Assembly (NCBI GenBank): GCA_945787595.1
Contig: CALZJV010000262.1
Coordinates: 1 to 14,027 of the forward strand
Source: an uncultured Desulfobacterales bacterium
GTDB taxonomy: Bacteria; Desulfobacterota; Desulfobacteria; Desulfobacterales; JAFDCJ01
Direction: 5' to 3'
DNA: 14,027 nt
In this document: piece after piece, positions 1-6,771 of the stretch
How the letters are laid out: the number at the start of each line of letters is the position of its first letter
How positions within the stretch are numbered: the first letter of the stretch is position 1
Translations under genes and position numbers: made by a program
Notes under the pieces: model-generated
What the model was told of the DNA's origin: nothing
The model's input: the letters and a program-made list of their open reading frames with translations, nothing else
The model's database searches: none

Positions 1-312
1 CTGAAATTTAAATATATGAATATTTTCAATTGGTTAGGTGACTTGGCAACATAATAGCAGATAGCACCACCGGAGGCTTGAGAGCTGGGGCTGATGATAT
101 CATAAGTTTTTTTTTGTCTTTCAAAATTCCAGCTTTGTTGGAGAGTACCTGTAACGTGTCTTTCAGCCGTTATGGGTATTTATATGCACTTAAGCTGCCA
201 TTCTGAAAAAAACTTCGAAAGTTCTCCTAAATCCTGAATTCACATCAACAGTCCCCCCAATCGGCTGAAAAAATTGGTTATATGCTCAATAATAAGCTCT
301 GATAAAGACCAG
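1..312. other. Non-coding flank downstream of the STAND gene
   Basis: No open reading frame with a plausible start is visible. The stretch is AT-rich with short homopolymers. On the minus strand, just past the STAND stop codon, a weak inverted repeat (CCAAT / ATTGG around 258-276) has a T-run in its loop rather than after the stem, so it is not a convincing terminator. Nothing else is recognised. Confidence 0.5.
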
Positions 313-3300
313 TCACCCTCCTGAGACCGCTGTCCGCAAATCCTTTAGCATTCCCTCTTCATCCATTTCAGCCAGTTTATCAAATAAACGCAGTCCTCGC
401 TTTACATAGCCCTTATCGCTTTTGATTTTTCGGGCTTCAGAATAGGCTTGTTTCGCCTCAGCAAGATGATTGTTGTCTTTTTTGCACAGGGCCAATCCGC
501 ACAGTGCTAATCCCTTGGAATTTAGGGGTTCATAATTGTGCTCTGATTTGCCCAAAAGCGTCTCAGCTTCGGTGATTGCGCTTGAGAAAGCTATGCAGGC
601 TTCATCCAGATTCTTTTCCAGCAGATAAATGAGACCCTGCAAATTCCAGATAATATGGTTATTTGGGGGATAATCGTATTGCTGGGCTTCTTTAATGACC
701 TGGTTTGCATCACGTAGGTTGTTTTGGTAGAGAAAGGTCCTGGCTAAAATAGCCCGTGATTCATTTCGGGATTGGTTATCCTCTATCTCATCTGCTATCT
801 GAATGCCTTGATCCAGATGTCCCACGGCCTCATTAAATCTGTCTTCATCCAAGAAAGTCTTGCCCATATTAATCTTAATAAATGCTTCCATCTCGCGATA
901 GCCAATCTCTCTGGCAATCTGAAGTGATTTCTCAAAGGCGTCGACAGCTTGGTGAATTTCATCGAGATCAAAGTATGCCTGGCCCAAATTGCAGATGTGC
1001 CTGCATTCACCATTTCTGTCTCCGGTGTCACGGGCAGCCTCCAGCGCCTGCTCAATGAATTGAATGGCGCGTTGGGTTTCACCCAAATTAAAGTTGCAAA
1101 TGCCCAGATTGCCAAGCAGGATCCCCTCTGTCATTCGGTTCCCCATCTCGCGGCCAATCTTCAGCGCCTGCTCAATGAATTGAATGGCGCGTTGGGTTTC
1201 ACCCAAATGCAGATAGTTATTGCCCAGATTGCCAAGCGCGGACCCCTCCATAGATCGGTCCTCCTGCTCACGGCTAATCTCCAGCGACTCCTCGTCAGCG
1301 GCTACAGCTTTATAGTATTCTCCTATGCTCCGATATGCCATTGCGAGATAGCTAAGGGTCCATGCTTTCAAATTCAGATCGTGAATCTTGCCCTGTAACC
1401 GTTCGCACATGGTGGCTCCTAACCTAAAGTGGCCCCATAAAAACAAATAATCAAAATAGATTTCCACCAGGACGCTTGCTGCTGTATTATAGTCTTCCCC
1501 TTCAAACCGCAATTCAAATTCAGCCAGTTGCGGAGCTAAATCATCAATGTTTTTCCAATCCTCGCGAGGCAGGCGTATCTCGCTGAAAAATTGTGCGCCT
1601 CTATGTAAGAGTACGTACTGGCTAAAAACGTTCTCAGCTTTGAGATCCACAATGAACCTGTCTCCTGGCTCACCTTTCGGGATACGGTTTAAGGCATATT
1701 CACGGTCAACTGGGTGGAGGTAATAACGCGACCCTTCTTTGCGGACAAAATGCATATTGACAAGACGATTCAGCACCTTTGAGCTGTCAACTCCGGCCAA
1801 ATGTTGCTGCAATAGGTAATCCACGGCCACACTTGATACCGGTCGGCCATAGATGGCCAGAGCCTGCATTACCATCTGGGCATCAGGGTTCAATCTGCTG
1901 TACGCCTCGCCGACCATTTTTTCCACAACATGTTCTGGAAGGAGTTGTTCGGCGTCTGCTAAAATCTCAGGAAGAGATGTCGCACGGTCTGCAGACAAAA
2001 TGGCAAAAAGGGCCTCCAGAGCTCTCGGATACCCGTTTGTGCGTTCACGCGCTTCATTTAGCACTTTATCCTGTGCTCCCTTAAGTCCAACTTTGCCATC
2101 TTTGTCCATTTCGCGTAAAATGTTTTCGCCATATGGGGATTTCAGACCCTCATCCAAAACCAGAGTTTGCTGGATTGCCGGCTCAACGAGCGCCAGGCTT
2201 TTGGGGGCGACACGTGTGGTCAAAATAACCTTTACGGTGTGTCGTTCTGAGGTCAAAAGCGCTTTTAAGGCCTCATTCACTTCCTCATCGTTAATTTCCC
2301 GGGTCTTAGAATTGACTTTATCTTCAAAGTTATCGAGCAGCACTACGAACCGTCCCCGCGGGAAAGCGCGCAGCAAAGCTTTCATCTTATCAGCAGTGCT
2401 GACCTTGCCGTCTCTATATAAGCCATCCAGTTTTTTGGCAACCTCATCTGGAAGCAGAAGGCAGAGGTCAAAAAAGAGGTTGAGGAAATTAACTTTGCGT
2501 GAACCTCTTTCGCTCAGATAAACAATACCATCGATGCTAAGTTCTTGACCACCATTCAGGTCATCATCATTCTCCGGTAAGCTTCCCCCTTCCAATGATT
2601 TGAGCAGACGACATACCATGGCCGTTTTGCCAACCCCGGCTCGCCCCACCACCGTCATCAGACGTTCAACATCATTTTTCAGAAAATCTCCCACAAGTTT
2701 GGTTTCAACATGACGGTCCTGAAAGTAGGTTGGGACAATGCCCGGTTGAGGGTTAATGAACTTAGTCGTGCTAACTCCGGTTTTTGGTTTCTCCGGCTGA
2801 CGCTCCCGTTCTATCCCGGTTGATATGCTTTTCTCGACGCGTTTCTTTGCACCTTCCGGATCTTTCACAATCTTTTCTTGATCTGCTATTTGTTGTTTTA
2901 GAGTCTCGACTTCGTCTTTGATACGTGTTTGCTGAACTGGATCTTCTGTTCTACGCAAGTCGCGATTAGCATCCGCTAAACGATCCTTAAATGCTTTCAG
3001 TTTGCCTTCCGGTGAATACAACCATTGTATATGTTTGCGGAGCTTCGCCAAAGCTGGTTCAAAATTACCTATAAAATCAATATATTGTCGATTTCCCAGT
3101 TGAAAAGGCATTTCGGCGTCATCATGTAATAAGATCGGAATAATGGTTTTTTTATACTTCATCGCCCGAGTCCATTCGTTTTTACAACCCGACTCGCTTT
3201 CGACGCTGTCACGAGTCATAACGAAAATCAAGCTGTCACAAGTTCGGATGGCTTCTACGATTTGTTCATCCCAATCTTGTGCAGGCTTAATCTCGCGTTT

Positions 3301-3411
3301 ATCCAGCCAAGCTGAAATGGGCGGTGGTCCTTCAACCAATTCATCACAGAGCTTGAGTGCAAAATCCGATGCATCTGCTACTGAGTAACTAATAAAATGA
3401 TGATTTGACAT
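313..3411 (-). CDS. TIR / NB-ARC / TPR STAND protein (putative immune sensor)
   Basis: 1032 residues. An N-terminal TIR domain (about 4-115) starts with FISYS and carries the SGCKNEW motif, whose Glu79 matches the catalytic Glu of NAD-cleaving TIRs. A charged, probably coiled-coil linker (135-205) leads to an NB-ARC-type STAND NTPase: Walker A GRAGVGKTA (256-264), Walker B VVLLDNFED (356-364), VILTTR arginine motif (395-400), GYP of the GLPL-like motif (460-462), a winged helix, and HPVD at the MHD position (566-569). From about 680 to 1010 there are TPRs, five with an exact 40-residue period (682-881). In this class the repeats sense a ligand, the NTPase oligomerises and TIR acts as effector; anti-phage or abortive-infection function is inferred. 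The ATG at 3411 has AAAGGG 10 nt upstream and leaves the TIR domain whole. All key motifs are intact. No operon partner is seen; the gene sits left of a likely island boundary. Confidence 0.92.
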   Translation of the reverse strand: MSNHHFISYSVADASDFALKLCDELVEGPPPISAWLDKREIKPAQDWDEQIVEAIRTCDSLIFVMTRDSVESESGCKNEWTRAMKYKKTIIPILLHDDAEMPFQLGNRQYIDFIGNFEPALAKLRKHIQWLYSPEGKLKAFKDRLADANRDLRRTEDPVQQTRIKDEVETLKQQIADQEKIVKDPEGAKKRVEKSISTGIERERQPEKPKTGVSTTKFINPQPGIVPTYFQDRHVETKLVGDFLKNDVERLMTVVGRAGVGKTAMVCRLLKSLEGGSLPENDDDLNGGQELSIDGIVYLSERGSRKVNFLNLFFDLCLLLPDEVAKKLDGLYRDGKVSTADKMKALLRAFPRGRFVVLLDNFEDKVNSKTREINDEEVNEALKALLTSERHTVKVILTTRVAPKSLALVEPAIQQTLVLDEGLKSPYGENILREMDKDGKVGLKGAQDKVLNEARERTNGYPRALEALFAILSADRATSLPEILADAEQLLPEHVVEKMVGEAYSRLNPDAQMVMQALAIYGRPVSSVAVDYLLQQHLAGVDSSKVLNRLVNMHFVRKEGSRYYLHPVDREYALNRIPKGEPGDRFIVDLKAENVFSQYVLLHRGAQFFSEIRLPREDWKNIDDLAPQLAEFELRFEGEDYNTAASVLVEIYFDYLFLWGHFRLGATMCERLQGKIHDLNLKAWTLSYLAMAYRSIGEYYKAVAADEESLEISREQEDRSMEGSALGNLGNNYLHLGETQRAIQFIEQALKIGREMGNRMTEGILLGNLGICNFNLGETQRAIQFIEQALEAARDTGDRNGECRHICNLGQAYFDLDEIHQAVDAFEKSLQIAREIGYREMEAFIKINMGKTFLDEDRFNEAVGHLDQGIQIADEIEDNQSRNESRAILARTFLYQNNLRDANQVIKEAQQYDYPPNNHIIWNLQGLIYLLEKNLDEACIAFSSAITEAETLLGKSEHNYEPLNSKGLALCGLALCKKDNNHLAEAKQAYSEARKIKSDKGYVKRGLRLFDKLAEMDEEGMLKDLRTAVSGG
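1042..1208 (-). repeat. Near-identical tandem TPR units inside the STAND gene
   Basis: Bases 1042-1088 and 1162-1208 are identical over 47 bp at an offset of exactly 120 bp, one 40-residue TPR. A second identical 17-bp block occurs at 1101-1117 and 1221-1237 in the same register. The repeats encode the shared peptide LGETQRAIQFIEQAL (residues 736-750 and 776-790). Synonymous identity points to recent unit duplication or gene conversion rather than only protein-level constraint. Confidence 0.9.
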
Positions 3412-3446
3412 TTTAAATAAGCCCTTTCATGTCTTAATTCACACAT

Positions 3447-3465
3447 AGTATAGCAAGTGATTATA
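3447..3465 (-). promoter_or_regulatory. Possible -10 elements upstream of the STAND gene
   Basis: Read on the minus strand, a perfect TATAAT (3460-3465) and a TATACT (3447-3452) lie 36-54 bases upstream of the start codon. No good -35 hexamer is found at 16-18 bases from either, so the assignment rests only on the -10 match and position. Transcription from here would give a short leader that excludes the hairpins at 3629-3722. Confidence 0.25.
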
Positions 3466-3628
3466 CGGATCTTGATATCATCACAGTATCCGGACTTCGT
3501 TTAAAATTGTGATAAGCTCTAAAAATAATCCCAAATTTTTTGGGGGGGTCGGCTACAGATTTCTTGCCAGTATCAAAATAATCCAATAATTTCAGATATG
3601 TAAGTGTTATCCAAACGTATTTCCTAAC

Positions 3629-3667
3629 AAAAAAAGCCAAGTCACACTAAAATGGCAACTAGGCTTT
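3629..3667 (-). terminator. Intrinsic terminator / attenuator in the STAND leader
   Basis: Minus-strand hairpin: AAAGCC-T-AGT pairs with ACT-T-GGCTTT (3658-3667 with 3633-3642, one T-T mismatch), followed directly by a seven-T run (3635-3629). The stem is 9 bp with a 15-nt loop. It would stop leftward transcription 218 bases before the STAND start codon, either insulating the gene or attenuating it. Confidence 0.55.
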
Positions 3668-3722
3668 ATATGTTAAGACAATCGGCATTAGGCCCACCCC
3701 CCGCTGGGTTTTGCGTTGTCTT
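3629..3722 (-). ncRNA. Candidate structured leader RNA upstream of the STAND gene
   Basis: On the minus strand an outer stem AAGACAA/TTGTCTT (3716-3722 with 3675-3681) encloses an inner GGCCCA/TGGGTT-type stem (3705-3710 with 3691-3696), a GCAAA before it and a CUAA after it. A 7-nt spacer then leads to the terminator hairpin at 3633-3667, whose 5' arm contains AAGCC and GUUGCC. GCAAA-stem-CUAA followed by AGCC-x-GUUGCC and a terminator resembles the 3' half of a GEMM-I (c-di-GMP class I) riboswitch. The 5' half of that motif (CACG..GCAAACC with a GNRA hairpin) is not seen. It is therefore a degenerate relative, a different RNA, or coincidence. It lies 218 bases upstream of the STAND start. 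Confidence 0.3.
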
Positions 3723-4086
3723 TTATTTATCGACTAAAAAAAATTGAGCTTAATTTATTCCTTTCCGAAATTCTAATTCTAAATCATTACCAAAACTTAT
3801 GGATTAATGTCAATGGTTTATTAATATAACTGTTTCATACCAATAACAAACCCGGAACCACAATTGCCGGAAATATGTGAACATGAATTAAGATTGATTT
3901 AGTTGTGATTAATAAAAAGGGTTTTTTCAGGGGCGTATCGTCACCAGATTGCATGTCGTCGCGCAGGCCCTGCAGGAGTATTGGATTAAGAAACCACGCC
4001 ACGGGGATTGAATATCCCCAGGTCACATCAAAATTGAATTGCTTGTTTATGCCCGCTCGGTTGACTGTAACTAAATTGTAACCATT
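3723..4086. other. Non-coding, mostly AT-rich stretch
   Basis: No convincing gene. A minus-strand reading frame starting with TTG at 4149 crosses most of this stretch but has no ribosome binding site and no family resemblance, so it is not called. The part at 3930-4070 is less AT-rich than its surroundings and could be eroded coding DNA, but I cannot name it. It lies between the leader hairpins and the tRNA fragment, inside the inferred island. Confidence 0.4.
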
Positions 4087-4126
4087 GAAACCAAAAAAGG
4101 CCAAACAGAACCAAACGAAACCAAAG
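4087..4126 (+). repeat. Four tandem 10-bp repeats next to the tRNA fragment
   Basis: Four consecutive decamers: GAAACCAAAA, AAGGCCAAAC, AGAACCAAAC, GAAACCAAAG. The core CCAAA recurs with exactly one helical turn of spacing, about 70-110 bp from the tRNA-Phe fragment at 4194. Position and phasing are what arm-type integrase or excisionase sites beside an attachment site look like, but this role is inference. Simple-sequence expansion is the alternative. Confidence 0.6.
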
Positions 4127-4193
4127 ATAGAATTTTTTTTATCAGTCAATTCAAATACTTAAAATAACAGCATAAACTGAATTTCCCATGAAT

Positions 4194-4280
4194 TGGACTG
4201 AAAATCCACGTGTCTGCAGCTTGTGCGCCTTAGGCGCATTCGATCTCCAGAGGCGATTAAAATTCTGTCCCTCGGCACCA
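4194..4280 (+). pseudogene. tRNA-Phe(GAA) 3'-half remnant, probable attachment site
   Basis: TGGA-CTGAAAA-TCCAC is an anticodon arm with a GAA (Phe) anticodon (4194-4209), followed by variable loop GTGTC (4210-4214) as in E. coli tRNA-Phe. The T stem is 4215-4219 (TGCAG) with 4265-4269 (CTGTC), four of five pairs counting G-U. The acceptor 3' strand CCTCGGC (4270-4276), discriminator A and CCA (4278-4280) follow. The T loop is 45 nt instead of 7: a TTCGATC T-loop sequence sits at 4239-4245 with 19 extra bases on either side, the left one containing the hairpin TGCGCC-TTA-GGCGCA. No D arm or 5' acceptor strand (expected GCCGAGG) lies upstream, and homology stops at base 27 of the tRNA. Such 3' fragments are left by tRNA-targeting integrases. 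Confidence 0.72.
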
Positions 4281-4292
4281 TTTATAGAAAAG

Positions 4293-4321
4293 CTCTGGCG
4301 AGATTTCTCCAGAGATTTTTT
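4293..4321 (+). terminator. Intrinsic terminator after the tRNA-Phe remnant
   Basis: CTCTGG (4293-4298) pairs with CCAGAG (4309-4314) across a 10-nt loop, followed by A and six T (4316-4321). It starts 12 nt after the CCA end, the usual place for a tRNA gene terminator. This supports the reading that the fragment keeps its original downstream DNA. Confidence 0.75.
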
Positions 4322-4331
4322 ATTGCAAAAC

Positions 4332-4520
4332 AGATTAGGTTTTGAAGCCGCCGATCTCTGGTCCCGGGACGTCCTTGGTATTGTGGAGACTCTTTGGGTT
4401 GATAAAGTACTACATAATTTGGCAGTTGAAATTTGGTTTAGCCTTGGAAGAAGGAACTTGAGCTTGGTAGACTGCACAAGCTTCACTATTATGCGGCATG
4501 ACAAGATAGAAAATATTTAA
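4332..4520 (+). pseudogene. PIN-domain (VapC-like) toxin fragment
   Basis: About 62 residues in frame begin RLGFEAADLW and contain VDKVLHNLAVEIW and then SLVDCTSFTIMR. The last is the hallmark C-terminal part of PIN-domain RNases, in which the Asp of VDC is a metal ligand. A whole VapC-type PIN protein has roughly 130-140 residues. The N-terminal half with the first catalytic Asp is absent, and the frame stops right after KIENI, where the family normally continues with a FD.HF segment. It therefore cannot be active. The upstream part of the same frame runs through the tRNA fragment and terminator and is not protein-coding. No antitoxin gene is recognised nearby. It is most likely debris of a toxin-antitoxin cassette at an integration hotspot. 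Confidence 0.65.
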
Positions 4521-4597
4521 GGATCTAAATAAACCGTTTAAAGAGACTTAACGGATCAACCGAGGAACGAACCCAGCGTTTTACAAACCGTGGTCGT

Positions 4598-4777
4598 TCA
4601 GTCGTCCAACTCTTCAAAAAACTCTTTCTCGGCACCGCATTTAGGGCAGCACCAATCATCGGGCAAGTCTTCGAAAGGCGTGCCCGGGGGAATGTTGCGC
4701 TCGTAATCGCCCACTTCGGGATCGTACGTGTATTTAGCACAGGGGCTTTCATATCGGGATGTTTCATTGGTGGCCAT
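4598..4777 (-). CDS. Rubredoxin-like protein with altered first knuckle
   Basis: 59 residues, the normal rubredoxin size. [20 protein letters not shown] (16-35), then EDLPDDW (36-42) and [14 protein letters not shown] (44-57), are textbook rubredoxin: the second Cys-x-x-Cys loop (Cys44, Cys47), the [12 protein letters not shown] core and the acidic tail. The start ATG at 4777 has a strong GGAGGT 5 nt upstream. Rubredoxins carry one Fe on four Cys in two CxxC knuckles and pass single electrons, often in oxygen or peroxide detoxification in anaerobes. Here the first knuckle reads YESPCAKY where YxCxxCGY is expected: the two ligand positions are Ser11 and Ala14, and a lone Cys13 is shifted. An extra Cys43 precedes Cys44, so four Cys remain but in a 1+3 pattern. 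Iron binding may be retained differently or lost. An imperfect inverted repeat (4564-4598) ends at the stop codon. No redox partner gene is adjacent. Confidence 0.85.
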   Translation of the reverse strand: MATNETSRYESPCAKYTYDPEVGDYERNIPPGTPFEDLPDDWCCPKCGAEKEFFEELDD

Positions 4778-5098
4778 CGTTTACCTCCGTTAATACAAGT
4801 GGTGGATGCAGATTGTCCAAGTGTTAACCGAATCTATATCAATAGCGGCCGTTTGTCGAGGCCAAAGGACGTTTTTTTCGTTCCGATCCTATCCCTCGGT
4901 ACCATCATAAAATCCGAAGGTAATTTCAGTGGACGTTGCTGGAAATATAAACTATATATTAGGAAAGTAAGATATACTGCATGCCTGAATGCCTAATCTG
5001 AAGCGCTTATTAATGACGATTAGGAATTTGAATAAGCAGCCAAACGTCCAGTTGGATGTTGCACATTTAGCTAAAAGAAAATTGAGGGTGAGTTGATC
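4778..5098. other. Divergent spacer between rubredoxin and the channel gene
   Basis: 321 bases with no supported gene. It must hold the promoters of two divergent genes, but no clear -35/-10 pair is visible for either. A weak candidate for rubredoxin is TTGGAC with a 17-base spacer to TGTATT on the minus strand. ATTAGG occurs at 4958-4963 and 5019-5024, and its complement CCTAAT at 4992-4997. This could be an operator-like arrangement but is too short to call. Confidence 0.4.
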
Positions 5099-6571
5099 AT
5101 GAACGGTGCGGGTTTATTAATGTTCGGCGCTGCGTTGCTGTTAGTCGTATACATGCTGCTGGCAAAACGTTCTCGCTTTTTACCTTTTCTCCCATTTGGT
5201 TTTCTGATTGCATATTTTGCCCTTCGAGCAACCTATAAATTTATCGGCCATTTGCCGATCATCGCAGAATTTGACAAATGGGTCGGTGTAGCATCTGCCG
5301 TTATTTTGGCATGGGCCGTTATCCGCCTGACCTTTGCCCTCCTGATCGAGTTGCCTCTAAAATATTGGAAACAGATTGAGATTCCTAATATAACTAAAGA
5401 TTTCATTCTTCTAATCTGCTATGCAATCCTGTTTTTCATTGTTTTGCGAACCCGCGGGGATGTTAACCTGGCGGGCCTAATTACGACCTCCGCTGCTTTG
5501 ACGGTTGTAATTGGTCTGGCTGCCCAAACCACTTTGGGTAATTTTTTCTCCGGATTGGTCTTGCAGATGGAACATCCTTTCAGCATCGGTGATTGGATCA
5601 CATATGGTTCTCATACGGGTCGGGTGGTAGGGATCACCTGGAAGTCGACCCGTATCATCACGCGCGACAACGTCTTGATTTACCTGCCCAACAATGAACT
5701 GTCCAACGGTATCCTGGTAAACTACTCCAAGCCTGATGGTCGAGTGGTTTGCCGGTTGAGCATAGGATTGGAATACGGGGCACCGCCCAACCAAGTAAGA
5801 CAGGTGATTCTCGGTGTTTTGAAACAGCATTCCAAGGTTTTGAGCAAGCCGCGACCTCAGATTCGGCTAAACAGCTTCGACGATTTCTCCATCAATTACG
5901 AGATCCGCTTTTGGTATAATAACTATGTCAACGATCCCCAGATCAAAGCTGATATTAACGACCAACTCTGGTATGCCCTAAGACGCCATGGTATCAGCAT
6001 TCCTTTTCCCATCAGGGACACCCAGCATGCCCACATTGAGCGACGTTACAAACTTCAGAAGCGCAAGCAGCTTTCTTTGCAGATTGAAGATATGTTGGAG
6101 AATGTGCCGCTGTTTGAGGCTTTACCTTGCCAAGATCGGCAAAAGATTGCTGAGGAAGCCACCATTTTAGATTTCGGTGCCGGGGAACTCATTGTTCGGC
6201 AAGACGCCCCCGGTGATTCGCTCTATATTATATTAAACGGTGCCTGTGAAGTGCAGTTGGAGCGAAAAGGGCGTGAAACGAAAAAAGTGGCCACTATCGA
6301 TAAAGGCGATTTTTTTGGTGAAATGAGCCTTCTCACCGGAGAAGCCCGCAGCGCGACGGTCAAGGCCTTGGAATATGCGACCGTGATACGGGTGGATAAA
6401 ACGCTTTTTGCCACATTTTTGGCATCTAATCCGGACATCTGTGAGAAGTTGGGGGAAGTTATGGCACAACGTCAACTGGACCTTTCTCAGGAAGCCAATA
6501 AGACAGGGGACAAATTGACCAACCAAGTAAATCTTATTTCCAGGATTAAGGCTTTTTTCGGCATAAAATGA
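5099..6571 (+). CDS. MscS-family channel with cyclic-nucleotide-binding domain
   Basis: 490 residues. Hydrophobic segments near 3-22, 29-48, 62-84, 102-117 and 123-145 form the membrane part. The last is the pore helix, running into the MscS signature AAQTTLGNFFSGLVLQ and the beta domain (FSIGDWITYG, PNNELSNGIL). The cytoplasmic vestibule continues to about 310. Residues 337-455 are a CRP-type cyclic-nucleotide-binding domain with phosphate-binding cassette FGEMSLLTGEARSATV (406-421), including Glu408 and the phosphate-clamping Arg417. This architecture is that of the bacterial cyclic-nucleotide-gated (bCNG) branch of the MscS superfamily, in which ligand or tension opens an inner-membrane pore. 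I chose ATG 5099, 7 nt after GAGGGTGAG; the upstream in-frame TTG at 5093 is too close to that site. A weak hairpin TTGTC-GT-GACAA (6586-6597) with four T follows the stop. A nucleotide cyclase-like gene lies 0.8 kb downstream in the same direction. Confidence 0.92.
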   Translation: MNGAGLLMFGAALLLVVYMLLAKRSRFLPFLPFGFLIAYFALRATYKFIGHLPIIAEFDKWVGVASAVILAWAVIRLTFALLIELPLKYWKQIEIPNITKDFILLICYAILFFIVLRTRGDVNLAGLITTSAALTVVIGLAAQTTLGNFFSGLVLQMEHPFSIGDWITYGSHTGRVVGITWKSTRIITRDNVLIYLPNNELSNGILVNYSKPDGRVVCRLSIGLEYGAPPNQVRQVILGVLKQHSKVLSKPRPQIRLNSFDDFSINYEIRFWYNNYVNDPQIKADINDQLWYALRRHGISIPFPIRDTQHAHIERRYKLQKRKQLSLQIEDMLENVPLFEALPCQDRQKIAEEATILDFGAGELIVRQDAPGDSLYIILNGACEVQLERKGRETKKVATIDKGDFFGEMSLLTGEARSATVKALEYATVIRVDKTLFATFLASNPDICEKLGEVMAQRQLDLSQEANKTGDKLTNQVNLISRIKAFFGIK

Positions 6572-6734
6572 TGAGCCAATAACACTTGTCGTGACAATTT
6601 TCATGTTTTAGTTGAAACGCTTTATCATTATTCGGACCTCGTTGAATAGTTTACTGGTTGAAGGGTTGATTAAGTAAATTATAGTCATAATTTTAGAATG
6701 TTACGATGATTAAAACATGAAGTGTCCAATTATT

Positions 6735-6765
6735 TTGTAAATATGGGATACATCCATATTTACAA
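6735..6765. repeat. Perfect 12-bp inverted repeat with 7-nt loop
   Basis: TTGTAAATATGG (6735-6746) and its exact reverse complement CCATATTTACAA (6754-6765) flank GATACAT. No T-run follows on either strand, so it is not an ordinary terminator. A dimeric repressor operator for the SH3/protease-cyclase genes or an RNA stem-loop are both possible. Confidence 0.8.
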
Positions 6766-6771
6766 CCACTT

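Noticed and set aside
3530..3544. CCCAAA/TTTGGG hairpin in the STAND leader
   Set aside because: It arises from adjacent homopolymer runs; on the minus strand the T-rich tail is interrupted, so a second terminator is not well supported.
3835..4149. 104-codon minus-strand reading frame with hydrophobic content
   Set aside because: It begins at TTG without a ribosome binding site, matches no family I know, and its N-terminal Phe/Gly-rich part is just the translation of the 10-bp tandem repeats.
4209..4280. Class II (Leu/Ser-like) tRNA with a long variable arm
   Set aside because: The GCGCC-TTA-GGCGC hairpin resembles a variable arm, but the GAA anticodon, GTGTC variable loop and T-stem pairing place the extra bases inside the T loop of a tRNA-Phe fragment.
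4151..4504. 117-codon minus-strand reading frame
   Set aside because: It is antisense to the tRNA-Phe fragment, terminator and PIN remnant, has no ribosome binding site and no recognisable domain.
4564..4598. Inverted repeat GAACGA...TCGTTC at the end of the rubredoxin gene as terminator
   Set aside because: The stem is decent but no T-run follows on the minus strand, and one arm overlaps the stop codon.
4525..4767. 80-codon minus-strand reading frame over the rubredoxin region
   Set aside because: It is a shadow: the other frame (4598-4777) encodes a clear rubredoxin with a strong Shine-Dalgarno.
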